A stretch of DNA of 64,000 bases from Microcebus murinus. Taxonomy: Eukaryota; Chordata; Mammalia; Primates; Cheirogaleidae. The stretch covers positions 45,709,400-45,773,399 of the forward strand of contig NC_134116.1 in the NCBI RefSeq assembly GCF_040939455.1. Reading direction: 5' to 3'. The notes under the pieces were generated by a model. That model was not told the DNA's origin and did no database searches. It worked only from the letters and a program-made list of their open reading frames with translations. Every line of letters starts with the position of its first letter. The first letter of the stretch is position 1. Made by a program: the position numbers and the translations under genes. This document shows, piece after piece, positions 1-11,165 of the stretch.

Positions 1-123
1 TTGGGTAATGGATACCCTAAAAGCTCTGACTTGACCATTACACAATCTATGCATGTAACAAAATTGCACGTTTACCCATAAATTTATACAAATAAAAAAA
101 TGAATTTATACAAATAAAAAAAA
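1..123 (+). mobile_element. L1 3' end (3' UTR and A-rich tail), cut by the window edge
   Basis: The sequence follows the pattern of a primate L1 3' terminus: a 'gggtaatggataccctaaaa' phrase, then 'catgtaacaaaattgcacg', 'taaatttatacaaataaaaa' and an A-rich tail. The tail unit of about 22 bases, from the 'aatttatacaaata' motif to its A-run, occurs twice (81-100 and 103-123), so the 3' end carries a small tandem duplication. The body of the element lies left of the window and cannot be judged. L1 is an autonomous non-LTR retrotransposon; this piece holds only untranslated sequence and is inert on its own. Family membership is inferred from motifs; the subfamily is not determined. Confidence 0.75.
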
Positions 124-936
124 GACCTTTTCTAAATCCAAATTTGGTTTAGATGACCTATCACAGTGAGTACTTCTTGCAGTGATAGGACCAGAACAGG
201 CTGCATTGGTCTGAAATAACTGCAAAGTATGAGTTGGTATGGAACCCTGTGAGCTATTAGGGGGTTAACAGCGCTGTTAGACTACACTGTGAATAGCTTC
301 TTTTCATGAATCCTAGCTTTCTCCTCTTAAATTGGATTGTAAAGTCTGAAAATAAAAATATGAGACTATAATTTTTAATCCAAGACCTAATTCTCACTTT
401 TTTTTTTCTGCTCAACTAAACAAATTAAACATTCTTGTGTGTATAAGCAGGTATTTATTTTTAGTTTGCTGTGGGTGGCATGTTACTTAAAAACCCAGCT
501 TGGTTTCTCTTTTTGCTTCTGTATTTTTTGTTTCATTCTTCCTTTTTTAAAAAATAAAAAGCCATTTTCTAGAGTAAATATATAAGGAGAATTGCAATTC
601 TATCTTGACTGTTTTAAATTTAAATAGGTTTATTAATACACCTCACAATAAAATGGACAAGTGACCTGCAGGCTTAGGAATACATCTTACCTTAGTAGGA
701 TAATAAAATGTGTTTTTTTCATATTTATTTACTCTGACACTCCCATTCTAATTCCAAATAAATATCAGTAACATCACCAAATATATTCCCAGTTTCCTAT
801 TTTAAGCAATGCCAAAAGAAGGGGTGGAGGGGAATCCACTTCTGTCTAAACCACTTGAACATCAAAAATAAGCTGCTGGCAAGAGACAGAAATATGAAAT
901 CTAACCCTAGGCTTAATACACACATTTCAGAAGTTC
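124..936. other. Unique AT-rich DNA, no feature seen
   Basis: There are homopolymer A and T runs and short imperfect repeats only. I see no exon, splice pair with coding potential, RNA gene or recognisable transposon. Confidence 0.6.
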
Positions 937-1075
937 CTTTTTTTATTTTGGCATATTATGGGGGTACAGATTTTAAGGTTTCAATAAATGCCCTTTCCCC
1001 TCCTCCCCCAACAAGTCTGAGTCTCCAGCATGACCATCCCCCAAATGGTGCACCTCTCACTCATTATGTGTGTAT
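937..1075 (-). mobile_element. L1 3' UTR fragment, minus strand
   Basis: It starts with a T-rich stretch (complement of an A tail), then 'tggcatattatgggggtaca', a 'cccctcctcccccaacaagt' stretch and 'agcatgaccatcccccaaa', ending near 'cactcattatgtg'. The same order of phrases occurs in the L1 3' UTR at 18190-18310 of this window ('cagcatattcagtggtaca', 'agcatgtccatcctccagt', 'acccattagttgtg'). The shared order supports a minus-strand L1 3' UTR scrap. It is strongly 5' truncated and holds no ORF2. No clear target duplication was found. Confidence 0.65.
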
Positions 1076-1260
1076 AAGGAAAAAACACAGCCCTACCTTT
1101 GGTGAGCTTATAGATGCCCAGTTTAGATCAGTGGAAGATCCTAGGAAGAGACCCAGGCTAAGTATTCAGGAGAGAAAAATAATTGAACACTCATGAGCCA
1201 AGTTCAATTCCTAGGAGCCTTCAAATGCATTCTTATGTATATTCCACTGTAGCTCTACAG

Positions 1261-1443
1261 CAGGTGTCCTCAAACTACTGCCAACGGGCCACCTACGGGC
1301 TGCCTAGCACATTTATCTGGCCCTCTGGGTGTTTTTGCTGCCACTGCCTATCCTGCTTAGCAGCCCTGGCCCATAGTGCACACTCTCCAACAGTCTGAGG
1401 GACAGTGAACTGGCCCCCTGTTTAAAAAGTTTGAGGACCCCTG
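1261..1443 (+). mobile_element. Short non-autonomous hAT-type DNA transposon (183 bp) with perfect 8-bp target duplication
   Basis: The left end begins 'caggtgtcctcaaact' and the right end, read on the other strand, begins 'caggggtcctcaaact': terminal inverted repeats of 16 bases with one mismatch. The element is flanked by identical 8-bp copies of 'ctctacag' at 1253-1260 and 1444-1451. An 8-bp duplication with CAG-starting ends is the hAT signature. The interior is about 180 bp and CG-richer than the surroundings, with no open frame for a transposase, so it would have moved using a transposase made elsewhere. The strand is arbitrary. The exact family is not recognised with certainty; it may be a lineage-restricted MITE. 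The boundary call is strong, the family name is not. Confidence 0.85.
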
Positions 1444-1451
1444 CTCTACAG

Positions 1452-3470
1452 GATAGAGACTACTATTCCAAGATTTCTAAATTAAAATAAGAAGAAAACA
1501 ATAAGGTTCTAAATAGCATCATAACTTGTCCAGGGTCCACTATTTGCATATGGTAATACCAGGATTCAATTACAGGTGTGTCTAATTCCAAGTACAAAGT
1601 CTTTCACTGGGCACAGTTCAGTTCAATGCTCCCGACTTAATGAAAGGTGGTATTCAGTACTATCTTACCCCTGGGTAGCAAAATCAACAAATCTCACAGC
1701 ATGCAATTATTATTTTGTCCAGGTGCATGCTATCTGAACACTGTATAACACCTTTGTTACTTGTTGTGTTTTCTTCTTCTAATAAGGTTTGTTGTGTTCA
1801 ATAGATAACAATCACACTTTCATTTGTGTGTGAGTACTCTCATATATTTCAATAAATATTAGCCATAGTCTGATAATTTACATGTATAACATATTGATGT
1901 TAGTTTTTGAACTGTCTAAATAGATCCTAAAATGTTAATTTTTACATATTTAAAGTTATATGTGTTAATTTCAGAATTCAATTCAAAATTCACTTAAATT
2001 TTATTTATGAATTTTTATTAAAATTTTATTTTAATTTGTACATATCATCTAATTTTATAAATATTATTTTCTTACAACTAATCTTTTCACTCTATCCATA
2101 TTTTCTTCAAAATATGGGATATATCTTATGGCCTCATTTCTTCTAGTACTTACTCTGCCTATACCATACTACATGATGTTGGACAAATCGTGTAAACTTT
2201 TGGAATTTCACTGTTGTATTCTATGAAATGAAGGGTTTAAGCCAGAGCTTAATTAAGATTCTGTATAACTAGGATTATATGAAATGAAGTATATTGCCAT
2301 TATTTCTATAAATTGAGTATATCTAATTTTTCTTTTTTAAAAAATTATTATTTCATAAAGGCAACAATAATTATAAAGGTTGCTATGAGCAATCACAGTT
2401 ATTTCACACTAATAATTTTGTTCTGGTGAATTCACATGAGAAACCATTGACCAGTCATCTGCCTCTTCTATGTAGAACAAAAGAAGATGCTTAGAGGAAA
2501 GAAAAATTGATTCGCTAATTAGTTTAAAACTGTTTGACCAGTCAATAATAACAAGGAAGCATATGAAACATATTTTCACAATGATATTTTTAAATAAAAT
2601 ATTTTTAAAACAATCATTTTTAAAACAATTGCATGATTTGTTGCTATTGTGTTTAGATACAGGACTAAGTAGTCCTTGAATATATTTCCTCCAGTGATTA
2701 CATGATATCAACCACTAACATCTTCTTGGAGTGGATGCCTTGGCCTGAATTCAAAGCATGTTTATGATTCCAAAGGTGTGTGCATACATTTTGTCAGAAT
2801 GTTGAAATTATTGACGCAAATGATTTTGGATTCAATGTAAGACAAATAAAAGATCCATATTTACATGAGTCCCTACTTTCAGTCACATTTACTTTTTAAA
2901 GCAGAAATGATAATATTTGTCATAGAATGATAACAAAGCATATTCTCCATGACTCACTGATCTCTTTTTTTCTATGTCATTGTATTAATATTTCTCTCAT
3001 TTATTTTTTCTCATGCTGGGTCGGACCATCAATTACTTCCTTTTTCTGATGCCCAAATTCAAAATCTACAATCTTGTACTCAACTGAAAGCTTATATGTG
3101 CTCGAAATCATGATGGGCTTTTTTTATACATGCTCTTACATTTATTACTTAAAATAATCACATGAAGAAAGGTATCACTAGACACATCTATGATTTCATA
3201 TAAGGTAAGGCAAGAAATTAAACTAAGACTCACACTCTAAATCCCACATCCCACAATAGGGGGATAGAGCTGCCCCTAGACCCACAGATCTTCATTTGTT
3301 TGTCTGGCTGCCTATCTATGTCATTTATTCATTTAGTATTGTAGATAGGCATAAAATAAACACTGGGGTTGTAATGACTGGTGCTGATGAATATGTGTGA
3401 TACATGGAATCAGTGTTAAAGTTACACTGAATGGTAGTTGACAATTTGTGAAAAATAAGCCTTAATTCAG
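1452..3470. other. Unique AT-rich DNA, no gene seen
   Basis: Long AT-rich stretches around 1960-2060 and 2570-2640, with no coding frame that looks real. A 100-codon open frame on the minus strand at 2409-2711 is rich in Phe, Ile, Asn and Lys as expected by chance in AT-rich DNA. No transposon ends recognised. Confidence 0.55.
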
Positions 3471-3504
3471 GTCTGCAGCATGGGGTAAGTTTTTATCGAG
3501 TCAG

Positions 3505-3625
3505 TTTATCACATATTTGAGAAAAGCCACTATGCCCATGACAGGCGTTAGGCCCTTGGGAATAAAAAGATGAATGCATGAAGTTCTTGTCTTTCAGGAA
3601 TTTCTATTTTAATAAAATGGTTATT
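3505..3625 (+). repeat. Possible ancient interspersed repeat fragment (L2-like phrase)
   Basis: The stretch 'actatgcccatgacaggc', followed by 'gaataaaaagatgaatg' and 'cttgtctttcaggaat', resembles the widespread mammalian pattern 'tactatgtgccaggcact ... gggatacaaagatgaa ... ccttgccctcaagga'. Similar phrases recur near 4880, 11060, 31190 and 47920. I infer a decayed LINE piece but cannot name the family. Confidence 0.35.
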
Positions 3626-4185
3626 AATGAAGGGAAAGTTGAAAGGAGCTCTATGACAATCAGAATTGTAACCTATCTTCCCTAGATGCTCTCCTGATAT
3701 TCTAATATTCCATGAGAAAAAAGAGGCATTGGATATGTGTGCTTTGCTCTAGTTCCCAGGGTATTTCTGATTCTTAACTTCTCCATCCCTAAACCTTCAT
3801 CTCCATAGTACTAGTGTTAAGCCTCTAAACTAGCTAAATATATTCTATATACAAATTGAGCCCTATAATCCATACAATCCATACTTCTTCCAACTGTTTT
3901 TGTTTATATTGAAACAAAATATATATTAAAATAGATTTAAATCTTCTTGGATAAAAGGAATTTCATTTCTTAAATAATCCACAATCCACACTTGAGTCAA
4001 ACTATAGTATTGATAGAAGGTTGCTTTTTACTTTAAAGAAACTTTAAAAATACTTCATAGACAAATGGTATATAGTGTAATGACATTTCAGTGTTAATAA
4101 GAATAGATCATGCAAAAGATAATATTAGAGCATGCTTTTGTATCTTTGAGCACACATATTTTTTACCCTATATTTTACTCCCTAA

Positions 4186-4240
4186 TTGTCAAATACTTAG
4201 TGTATTTGACAACTCTATAGACACACAGTGTATTTGACAT
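4186..4240. repeat. Perfect 11-bp inverted repeat plus a third direct half-site
   Basis: 'ttgtcaaatac' at 4186-4196 is matched by its exact complement 'gtatttgacaa' at 4202-4212, separated by 5 bases. The right half plus its lead-in, 'agtgtatttgaca' (4199-4211), is repeated exactly at 4227-4239. This gives two half-sites in inverted orientation and a third in direct orientation within 55 bases. It could form a small hairpin, or it may simply reflect a local duplication. No function is implied. Confidence 0.7.
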
Positions 4241-4654
4241 TTTGGTTTCTGATAACCAGAAAGAAGCAGAGTATTTTGCTGATAAAAAATGTTTTTCTCA
4301 TTATGTACCTATATTCTCTGGGTACTGTATGAACTCAGTTTTATTTATTTCAAATCTTCTGAGATATTTATTTTTATAGAGTCATTTTTAGGGGAGCAGG
4401 AGATTCTTGAATACTTCAATATTTCTCAAGATGGTCCATCAATTGTGTATTGAATGGAAAGACTGAAAGGGTGTCCTTCGACTTTTCTCATCTTTTAAGG
4501 CTAATCAGTAAAATTTAGACTTTTTGAACATCTCTTTGGCATTCAAAATTGTTCTCATATATGGGGACCTGATATCATATTTCTCTTCCCCAAGAAGCAG
4601 AACTGTACAAACAAGCAAAAAAGGACATTGATCCTTGTCATTATGTCTAGAAAA

Positions 4655-5205
4655 TCACAGTAGTTTTCTAACTGGACTCCCCACCACCAAATCCCAGCCC
4701 ACTAAGTCACCTTCCATAGTTCTACCAGGTAAAAAGTGAAATGGTGCTTTCTTCTTTGGCTTCACACCCCTCTCTTTCTCCTATCAGCCAAAATATGTCA
4801 AATGCCTCAACATTGTACAAGTTAGCCCCTAACAAACTCTATAAACACAACTCAGTTTCTCACCTTATCTCCTCTTTCCTCACTTATTCAGTAAATATTT
4901 TCTAATTGCCTAGTAAGTGTTAGCATGAGTGACAAGCCAGTAATAAATGAACTTCAGTCCTGCGCCATCAATAACTTACATCGTGCTCTTCATTTAAAAG
5001 ACAATTCAAGCATCACCTGTGGAAACGTGTGTTTATCTTCAGTTAACCTTGATCCTTCTTTCATCATGGTACCTACCTGTAATTCCGTAATCCTAGAACA
5101 GTTTATGCATACTTTATTTATTTCTTGGATTCTCGTGTACAATATACCTTTGAAATTATTCACTTATGTAATAAATATTTGCTTGGCATTAATTATGTGT
5201 TAATG
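4655..5205 (+). repeat. L2-like fossil LINE fragments
   Basis: The phrase 'ctaactggactccccaccac' (from 4669) followed by a C-rich 'cagcccactaagtcacc' resembles the 3' half of L2. Further on, 'cttattcagtaaatatttt' and 'cctagtaagtg' resemble the standard old-repeat phrase 'attcaacaaatatttattga ... tactatgtg'. From 4985 the pattern 'cattcaagcatcacctgtgg' style followed by T/C-rich DNA and 'taataaatatttgcttggca' fits an L2 3' end. Divergence is high. The frame at 4925-5203 lies wholly in this material and is not a gene. Confidence 0.4.
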
Positions 5206-6043
5206 AAAGGCCATTGCCAAAAGATACTTTGGATTCCTATGGGCATTCCCTAATGGCATGAATCTCCCAATTTTGTCAACATGTCTATATTTTGCATTGT
5301 TTTAAATGTGGTTGGGTTTCTGTTCCCTAGCTAGGCATCAGGTACCTCTACCGTTGTGCCAGCAACAACTCTCCCTTCAGAGCTTTGTAGACACAGTGCC
5401 AATTCAGCTCTTTATGTAAAAGAAGTTAGCAGTAGTGTTGTGCCTGGGGATGTGTACAGGTTTTCTTTCTTTTTTCATTTATTCTTCCTACCCAAATCAT
5501 GACTTGTCTTATCTGAGTGGATGAGTGATTACTTGTAGGCCTGAGATGCCATCTATACATGACTTTTCCATTATCAGTGTGCAGACAATTTTAGAAGAAT
5601 GTACATTTTTTAGATCCAGGATCTTAACATCAACAAATAAGAATTAAATAATTTTAATACTAATAGTAATCTTACAGTTGGAACAATCAATTCTAGAACC
5701 TCTGAACGCTCTGTTAAAGGTCACGCAAGTCAGGTGAAACATTCAGTATACAGTAAAAATGAAGATGGAGCAGTGTTTTACTTTTTATCTAAAACAACAT
5801 GCAAGATTTAAAGAGCTATCAATGTAAGAAATGCTGTTTACACAAGGATTAAATCAATTATTCCTTTTCTAGTGGGTTTTTAAAGTCTTACCTTAGGAAA
5901 AAGCAATGCCCATATTTCTCCCCTACTCTATTCCTTTGAAAATAAGAGCAATGTGCTGCTTGCAGAAACAGGGAGCTTCCTTTTAGCTCAGTCATGGTGG
6001 GGCAATTCAGAAACATAAAGATGCTACCTTAATAGCATCTCTC
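5206..6043. other. Unique DNA, no feature seen
   Basis: Moderately AT-rich complex sequence without recognisable repeat ends, coding frame or RNA gene. Confidence 0.5.
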
Positions 6044-6065
6044 TTTTTTTTTTTTTTTTTTGCAG
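6044..6065. repeat. T18 tract followed by 'gcag'
   Basis: Eighteen consecutive T residues (6044-6061) are followed directly by 'gcag', which matches a polypyrimidine tract plus AG of a 3' splice site. There is no supported exon after it, so I call it a homopolymer tract only. Confidence 0.8.
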
Positions 6066-6916
6066 TTTAACCTGAGTGGTGTTGGCTAATTTTATCTATA
6101 TAAGAAATGAAAGTGTGCAATTCAAGCCCAGAAATGTAGACTGTCCAGGAAAATATATTTAACCCACTGACTGATCTCTGCTTCACTTTGTGCTTTGCAG
6201 ACATTAAAGCTTCCATTTCCAGTGGCAAACAACACTTTTAGTTTTAAAGAATAACAGAGAATTGCACTGCAAACAAATTGATACGAGAAGCTTAAGGATA
6301 AAGAATACACTCTGGGGAGATAACAGTGCATGGTACAATTATTACTTTTAATTCAGTAAGTGAGAAAATGTGTTTGGGATTTATTATAAAAAACATGACC
6401 TGAATTACATATCCAACCATATAAAAATTTCCAGGATTAATTTAATAAATATTTTGAAAAATATGAGATAGCTATATAGTTTTTGAAAATGTCATGAATA
6501 GCAATTTTTGTACTGTTACCCGTAGTTTTTCCCCTATTATTATTATATATTTAAAATTCATCTTAAAAATATATGCTTAAATTGATTTAACAAATGGTAT
6601 TCTCAAATGATTAGCTGAAATAATTTCGTTTGCCTTGGAAAAATATTTTTTTTTCTTTTCTGTCACTTCCTAATCATACCATTTCAACTTATTCTTCTTT
6701 GATAACATTGTATTTGATACCTAGCCTATGACATATAGTATTCAGGCTACACAAAATAACAAGACAAAATTCCTTGTCATCATTCAGAATTTATCTATAA
6801 TTCCTAGCTGTACATAGCAGTAGATTTTAAGAAGTTGCAAATGTGTCTTTTAACATATTCTTTTCCCCTAACAGAAGTTACCATATAAATTAAAAACAAA
6901 AAAGATATATTTGTGT

Positions 6917-6919
<3 letters not shown>
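6066..6919. other. Unique AT-rich DNA, no gene seen
   Basis: Runs such as 'attattattatatattt' and oligo-T occur near 6535-6660. The minus-strand open frame near 6122-6331 (69 codons) has no recognisable family and appears to be chance. Confidence 0.5.
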
Positions 6920-6961
<42 letters not shown>

Positions 6962-6962
6962 A
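6920..6962. repeat. Compound microsatellite (AT)n(GA)n
   Basis: About 15 AT units run from 6920 to 6949, followed by about 6 GA units to 6961. Such compound tracts are prone to slippage. The Ile/Tyr-alternating and Ser/Leu peptides read on the other strand here are artefacts of the repeat. Confidence 0.9.
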
Positions 6963-9717
6963 ATTGAAGCATATTTTTTCCCATAAATTGTACATCAGAT
7001 TTATTTTGAGCAACCTGATTCTGTAGCCAGGTATATTGGATGACATGGATTACTTTCATGGCAGTCATAAACTGAGCCCTTTAAACTGAATACATGATAA
7101 ATTCCTTCTTTAAGACTTCTACAGTATAAGCTACCTTCAAGTTGTTCATTCATTTATGAAAGTTTAGGTTTGGTTCTCTGAATTGGGGGAAAAATTGCAA
7201 TTCATGATACCAAGAAATGAGCATAGACTTCTTGCCATGCAACATTGAATTTGTGAATCTAACCTGAATATATAATGTGAGTTTCCTAAATTCATTGGCA
7301 AGTTCCTCTTTTATGAAATCACTGAAGCTCAAGGCTCTATTAGATACACTTGTTGACACTTGGGTGCCTTAAAAATGTACCTGTTCACTGAAGAAAATGA
7401 TAAAACAGACAGTATTTGTAGAGTTTAACAGTATTTTGAGTCTCCTAGTTACATTATGCAACTTTCATTAGGAAATTTTAAGACCTTGACACAAAGAGTG
7501 TATGTATAATTGCATATTTTGTTAGCAGACAGTACCTAAAATTTTAAATAGGTTCTGATCGCTTACGTTTGCACAATTCTCTCTTATTTAGTCATTGGTT
7601 GCTATTGGATGTTATTTTCTTTTTTTCATTTTACTGGTGATAGTTTATTATATATTACATCATTATAATAAAATATGATGGAAAAGAATTAATAAATTCC
7701 AGATCACTATTAAAGTAAGAGATGATGCCAGTAATATATTATGTGCTGTTTTACACTGACTCTGTTAGTAAAACTTAAAGCTGTCATTTCAGTTCATTTT
7801 CTCAAAGGACTGCAAACTAAAAAACTATACAGTAATTATTTTACTATTTGATCTTTTCCTAATGGTAGGGTGCTGGGTTGGGTTAGAGGTGATAGGTCTA
7901 GGGAAACTATCTTGATATACTCCACTCTCCATTAAATAGAAATGACACTAGTTTATGTAACAGTATGGGAAGCCTTGAAAGAAAAAGAAATGCAGATCAA
8001 GATTTAAGATAAACGAAGGCATTAGCGGATCGATGAGCTGTGAAGCTAGTCTCAGTTCTCCATTATGTCAGTTTCTATGCTCACCATACAGATTGTATGT
8101 ATTTCCTAGTATGTGATATTCATGGTCTCTAAAGCAATGTTGTAGATGGGTTGGTCTTGCCCAGATTTTTGGACAACAATTAAATGTTCTATCTATGGCT
8201 GTTCTCTCCCCTGGAATTCTTATTCATTCAGGAGATCTACCAGACAATGGGATCTAATTGTAAGGTCACATGATGACTTCTCTTTTGAAGGTGAGAATGA
8301 AAAATTAGTGGAGGGCCATGATACTGACCAACAGCTCAAATTGACCTCTCAGATTAATTCTAATTCAGGCTTAGTCTACCATGCTTGCCATTCATCAACA
8401 GAGTTTGAAAGTCAAAAGAATCATTTCACTGGGGAAATATATTCTCTTTTGGATCAGCATTTTGAACAATAGATACGGACATTTTAGACATTGATTGAAT
8501 CTTAGCAAAGTTTTTCTAATAGAAAAAAATCTAAAGAAACATTTAGATATGCCAGCTTGGAAGCTACATCTCTGTTCTGTTTCTGTCTCTGTCTCTCTCA
8601 CACTCTTAGGCTACAAACAATCTGCGACGATGAAAAGAAAAATAATTTCGTGTGTATCTGGTGGCATCATTTTCTTCCAGAAAAGACAACATTAAGGGGA
8701 TAACATTCTGGAAGAAAATGTATAACATTCTAATCACAGCTTTCTACAATAATTTTTTAGTTGTGGTAACGATCGCTGTCTGGAATAGAGGAAATTTCAT
8801 GACTAGTCTTCTTATTTTGAGTCTGTATGAAGCTGGAAGATTAGCTTCTAGGAAGCAAAAGCAGATCAATATGGCTCTGCTTATCTGATTTCACATTTAG
8901 CCCCCTCTAACTAGTCCAGGGAATTGAAGTCCCTTTACCCTCTAAGTTTGAGCCACCTGAAAGCACACATAAAGATCAAATTTTTAAGCTTCTTTTTGTA
9001 CTCTATATTCATATACAAAGGAATTGCTGCTAAAATGAATTTATGTACCATTAGAGATTATGCATAAATCTCAAAGTTGCTTAGTTAAAATTCTCTCTGA
9101 AGTTTCTGGAAAATGAAACAGCTTTTGAAAATTATTATAGTTTCATATGTTCACCTTTATTCCCAATCCAGAACTTGACTTGTGTATAACAGCAGAACAT
9201 ATTTGTCCATATGTTTTTAGAAACCACTTTCCATGAACCAATTCTCATCTGCATCCAATGTAAGTAAACAAGTCATATTTTTTCAAAGTTGTTTCATATC
9301 AGATTCAGACATTTTAAAACATGATTTCAAAAATGAAGGAAGTAGAATATTGGGAATAGAAGATAATAAATGGATCTCATGATGGTACTTTAAAACACAT
9401 TATAAAGATAATGACTAGATACTAAGATTTGAAATGGATAATTTCTTAACTCAATGATTTTGTCCAAGAAATAAAGAAAAATTTTTGCAAATGATTTTGT
9501 CATTGAAATGATTTTACAAATGCATATTTTGATAATGTGAAGGAAGTATGGTTAAAGAAAATACATGGACAGAAGAAATGAGATTGTTTGCATACATGCT
9601 TTAAAACAAAATGTTGAATAATAAATTATTTGAAGTAACTTAAGATATAAATATAATTAATTCAAGCTGAATATCTATATTAGTTGTTGCTACTTCATTT
9701 CTTAAAAATATAATCTG
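6963..9717. other. Unique DNA, no gene seen
   Basis: Complex, moderately AT-rich sequence. The longest forward frame (8146-8472, 108 codons) has no recognisable domain, no Kozak-like context and no linked splice sites that I can defend. A (CTGT/CTCT)-rich patch at 8570-8602 is low complexity. No transposon ends recognised. Confidence 0.5.
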
Positions 9718-10051
9718 GGCCAGGTGTGGTGGCTCACGCCTGTAATCCTAGCACTCTAGGAAGCTGAGGCGGGCAGATAGCTCGAGGTCAGCAGTTCGAA
9801 ACTAGCCTGAGCAAGAGTGAGACCCCGTCTCTACTAAAAACAGAAAGAAATTAATTGGCCAACTAAAAATATATAGAGAAAAAATTAGCCAGGCATGGTA
9901 GTGCATGCCTGTAGTACCAGCTACTCAAGAGGCTGAGATGGAAGAATCGTTTGAGTGCAGGAGTTTGAGGTTGCTGTGAGCTAGGCTGATGCCACGGCAC
10001 TCTAGCCTGGGCAACACAGTGAGACTCTGTCTCAAAAAAAAAAAAAAAAAA
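9718..10051 (+). mobile_element. Full-length Alu SINE of strepsirrhine type
   Basis: The element opens 'ggccaggtgtggtggctcac' and has the 7SL-derived left arm with the A and B box regions of a pol III promoter ('tggctcacgcc', then a degenerate 'ggtcagcagttcgaaac', consensus GGTTCGANNCC-like). A linker rich in A ('aagaaattaattggccaact') leads to the right arm, which ends 'gcaacacagtgagactctgt' and a poly-A run of 18 at 10034-10051. The phrases 'gcctgagcaagagtgagacc', 'gttgctgtgagctaggctga' and 'cacggcactctagcctgggc' are the strepsirrhine form of Alu rather than human AluS or AluY. About 10-15% of positions look changed by eye. An imperfect flank match ('aaaaatataatctg' before, 'aaaaaaacatctg' after) may be the decayed target duplication. 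Confidence 0.95.
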
Positions 10052-10665
10052 GTACTTATAAAAAAAACATCTGAATATGTATGTGGGTTCTACTATATTG
10101 GGGTATGTTTCTTTATATATTTATGCAGAATGGGCTTTTTCCCCAAGAGACCAGCCTGATCACATGTTTCTGAAAATATATGTTTGTTAAAAGAATTTTG
10201 AAACCAGTATTCATGATATCTAATAATATAAATAATAGTGTCATATATAAGCAAAATGTTTTTCCCTAAGAATACAACAAACTTATATAACTTGCTTATT
10301 GACTTTCATGAATATTAAATCACATCACTGAATCAAGGGAATGAATATTTTTCTTTTAAATTCTTGAAAAAAACAATTTTTTAACAGTAAATGATATAAA
10401 CTTCTCACCATTAAAAACAAACGCTATGAGTCTTCAAAGCCACCACCTATAACAACTAAATATTACTGAAAATCCTATAAAGTGTTTGGGGAGGGAAGTA
10501 AAAGGAAAAAAAAAACTTGGTGAAATCATAAATACTTCATTGACTATCATTGAATCTTGGTAACAGCCACTGTGAAATCTTTATTAATCCAATAAATGAA
10601 AAAACTAAAATCAGTTCACTGAAGGTAAAATCATTATCCAGTATACACTAATTCTATTTCCAGTG
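10052..10665. other. Unique AT-rich DNA, no feature seen
   Basis: A-rich sequence following the Alu tail; no gene, RNA or transposon recognised. Confidence 0.5.
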
Positions 10666-10725
10666 AGTAGGAAATATAATTCTTGAGTGAAATATAGTAG
10701 GAAATATAATTCTATGAGTGTAAAC
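10666..10725. repeat. Tandem duplication of a 30-bp unit
   Basis: 'agtaggaaatataattct' at 10666-10683 recurs exactly at 10696-10713, each followed by a diverged 'tgagtg'-containing tail. The period is 30 bases and the copy number about two. It is a local replication-slippage type duplication. Confidence 0.8.
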
Positions 10726-11044
10726 ATAGTCATACATTTCACAGTTTCATAAATATAAATGATATATCTTCCATTCCTTTCAGCTAGAAGAGTACATTCT
10801 ATTGGCAAACAATTATTAAAGATAAATATATCTTTACTTTGAGTGGTCATAGATGAAAACTGAGACAACTATAAATTAATGAAATCCTATGGTAGAAAGC
10901 TCACTGAAAATATGTTTGCAATAATCACTCTCTCTTAAGATATGTATTCTAGGGGATTTGACTGACTTCCAGATAATAGAAGGCTGAGTTTTAAAAACTG
11001 CCCAATATTAGCTTGGGAGAAAGAGCCCTATTTAAGTCTATTTC

Positions 11045-11165
11045 ATCCATTCAATTATTTATTCATCAAATAATTGGTGCAGCCATGCACTAGGCACACA
11101 GTAGGCTCTGGAGAGAGAGGCATAGATGAAACAGAATGCTGTGTTTCAGAAGCTCCTAGTCAAAC
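11045..11165 (+). repeat. Possible L2-like fossil fragment
   Basis: 'ttcaattatttattcatcaa' then 'catgcactaggcacacagta' and 'gcatagatgaaacagaat' follow the order of the common mammalian phrase for a LINE 3' region ('tactatgtgccaggcact ... atgaacaaaacag'). Diverged; family uncertain. Confidence 0.4.

Noticed and set aside
6044..6065. A 3' splice acceptor (T18 then GCAG)
   Set aside because: No open frame, branch-point context or donor downstream supports an exon; a homopolymer run explains it.
6804..7068. Small membrane-like proteins with alternating Ile-Tyr
   Set aside because: They are translations of the (AT)n(GA)n microsatellite in two frames.
8146..8472. A 108-codon forward gene
   Set aside because: Composition and residues match no family I know and the flanks have no promoter or splice signals I can defend.
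9718..10051. Human-type AluS or AluY
   Set aside because: The linker and right arm carry strepsirrhine-type phrases ('gttgctgtgagctaggctga', 'cacggcactctagcc') rather than the human consensus.
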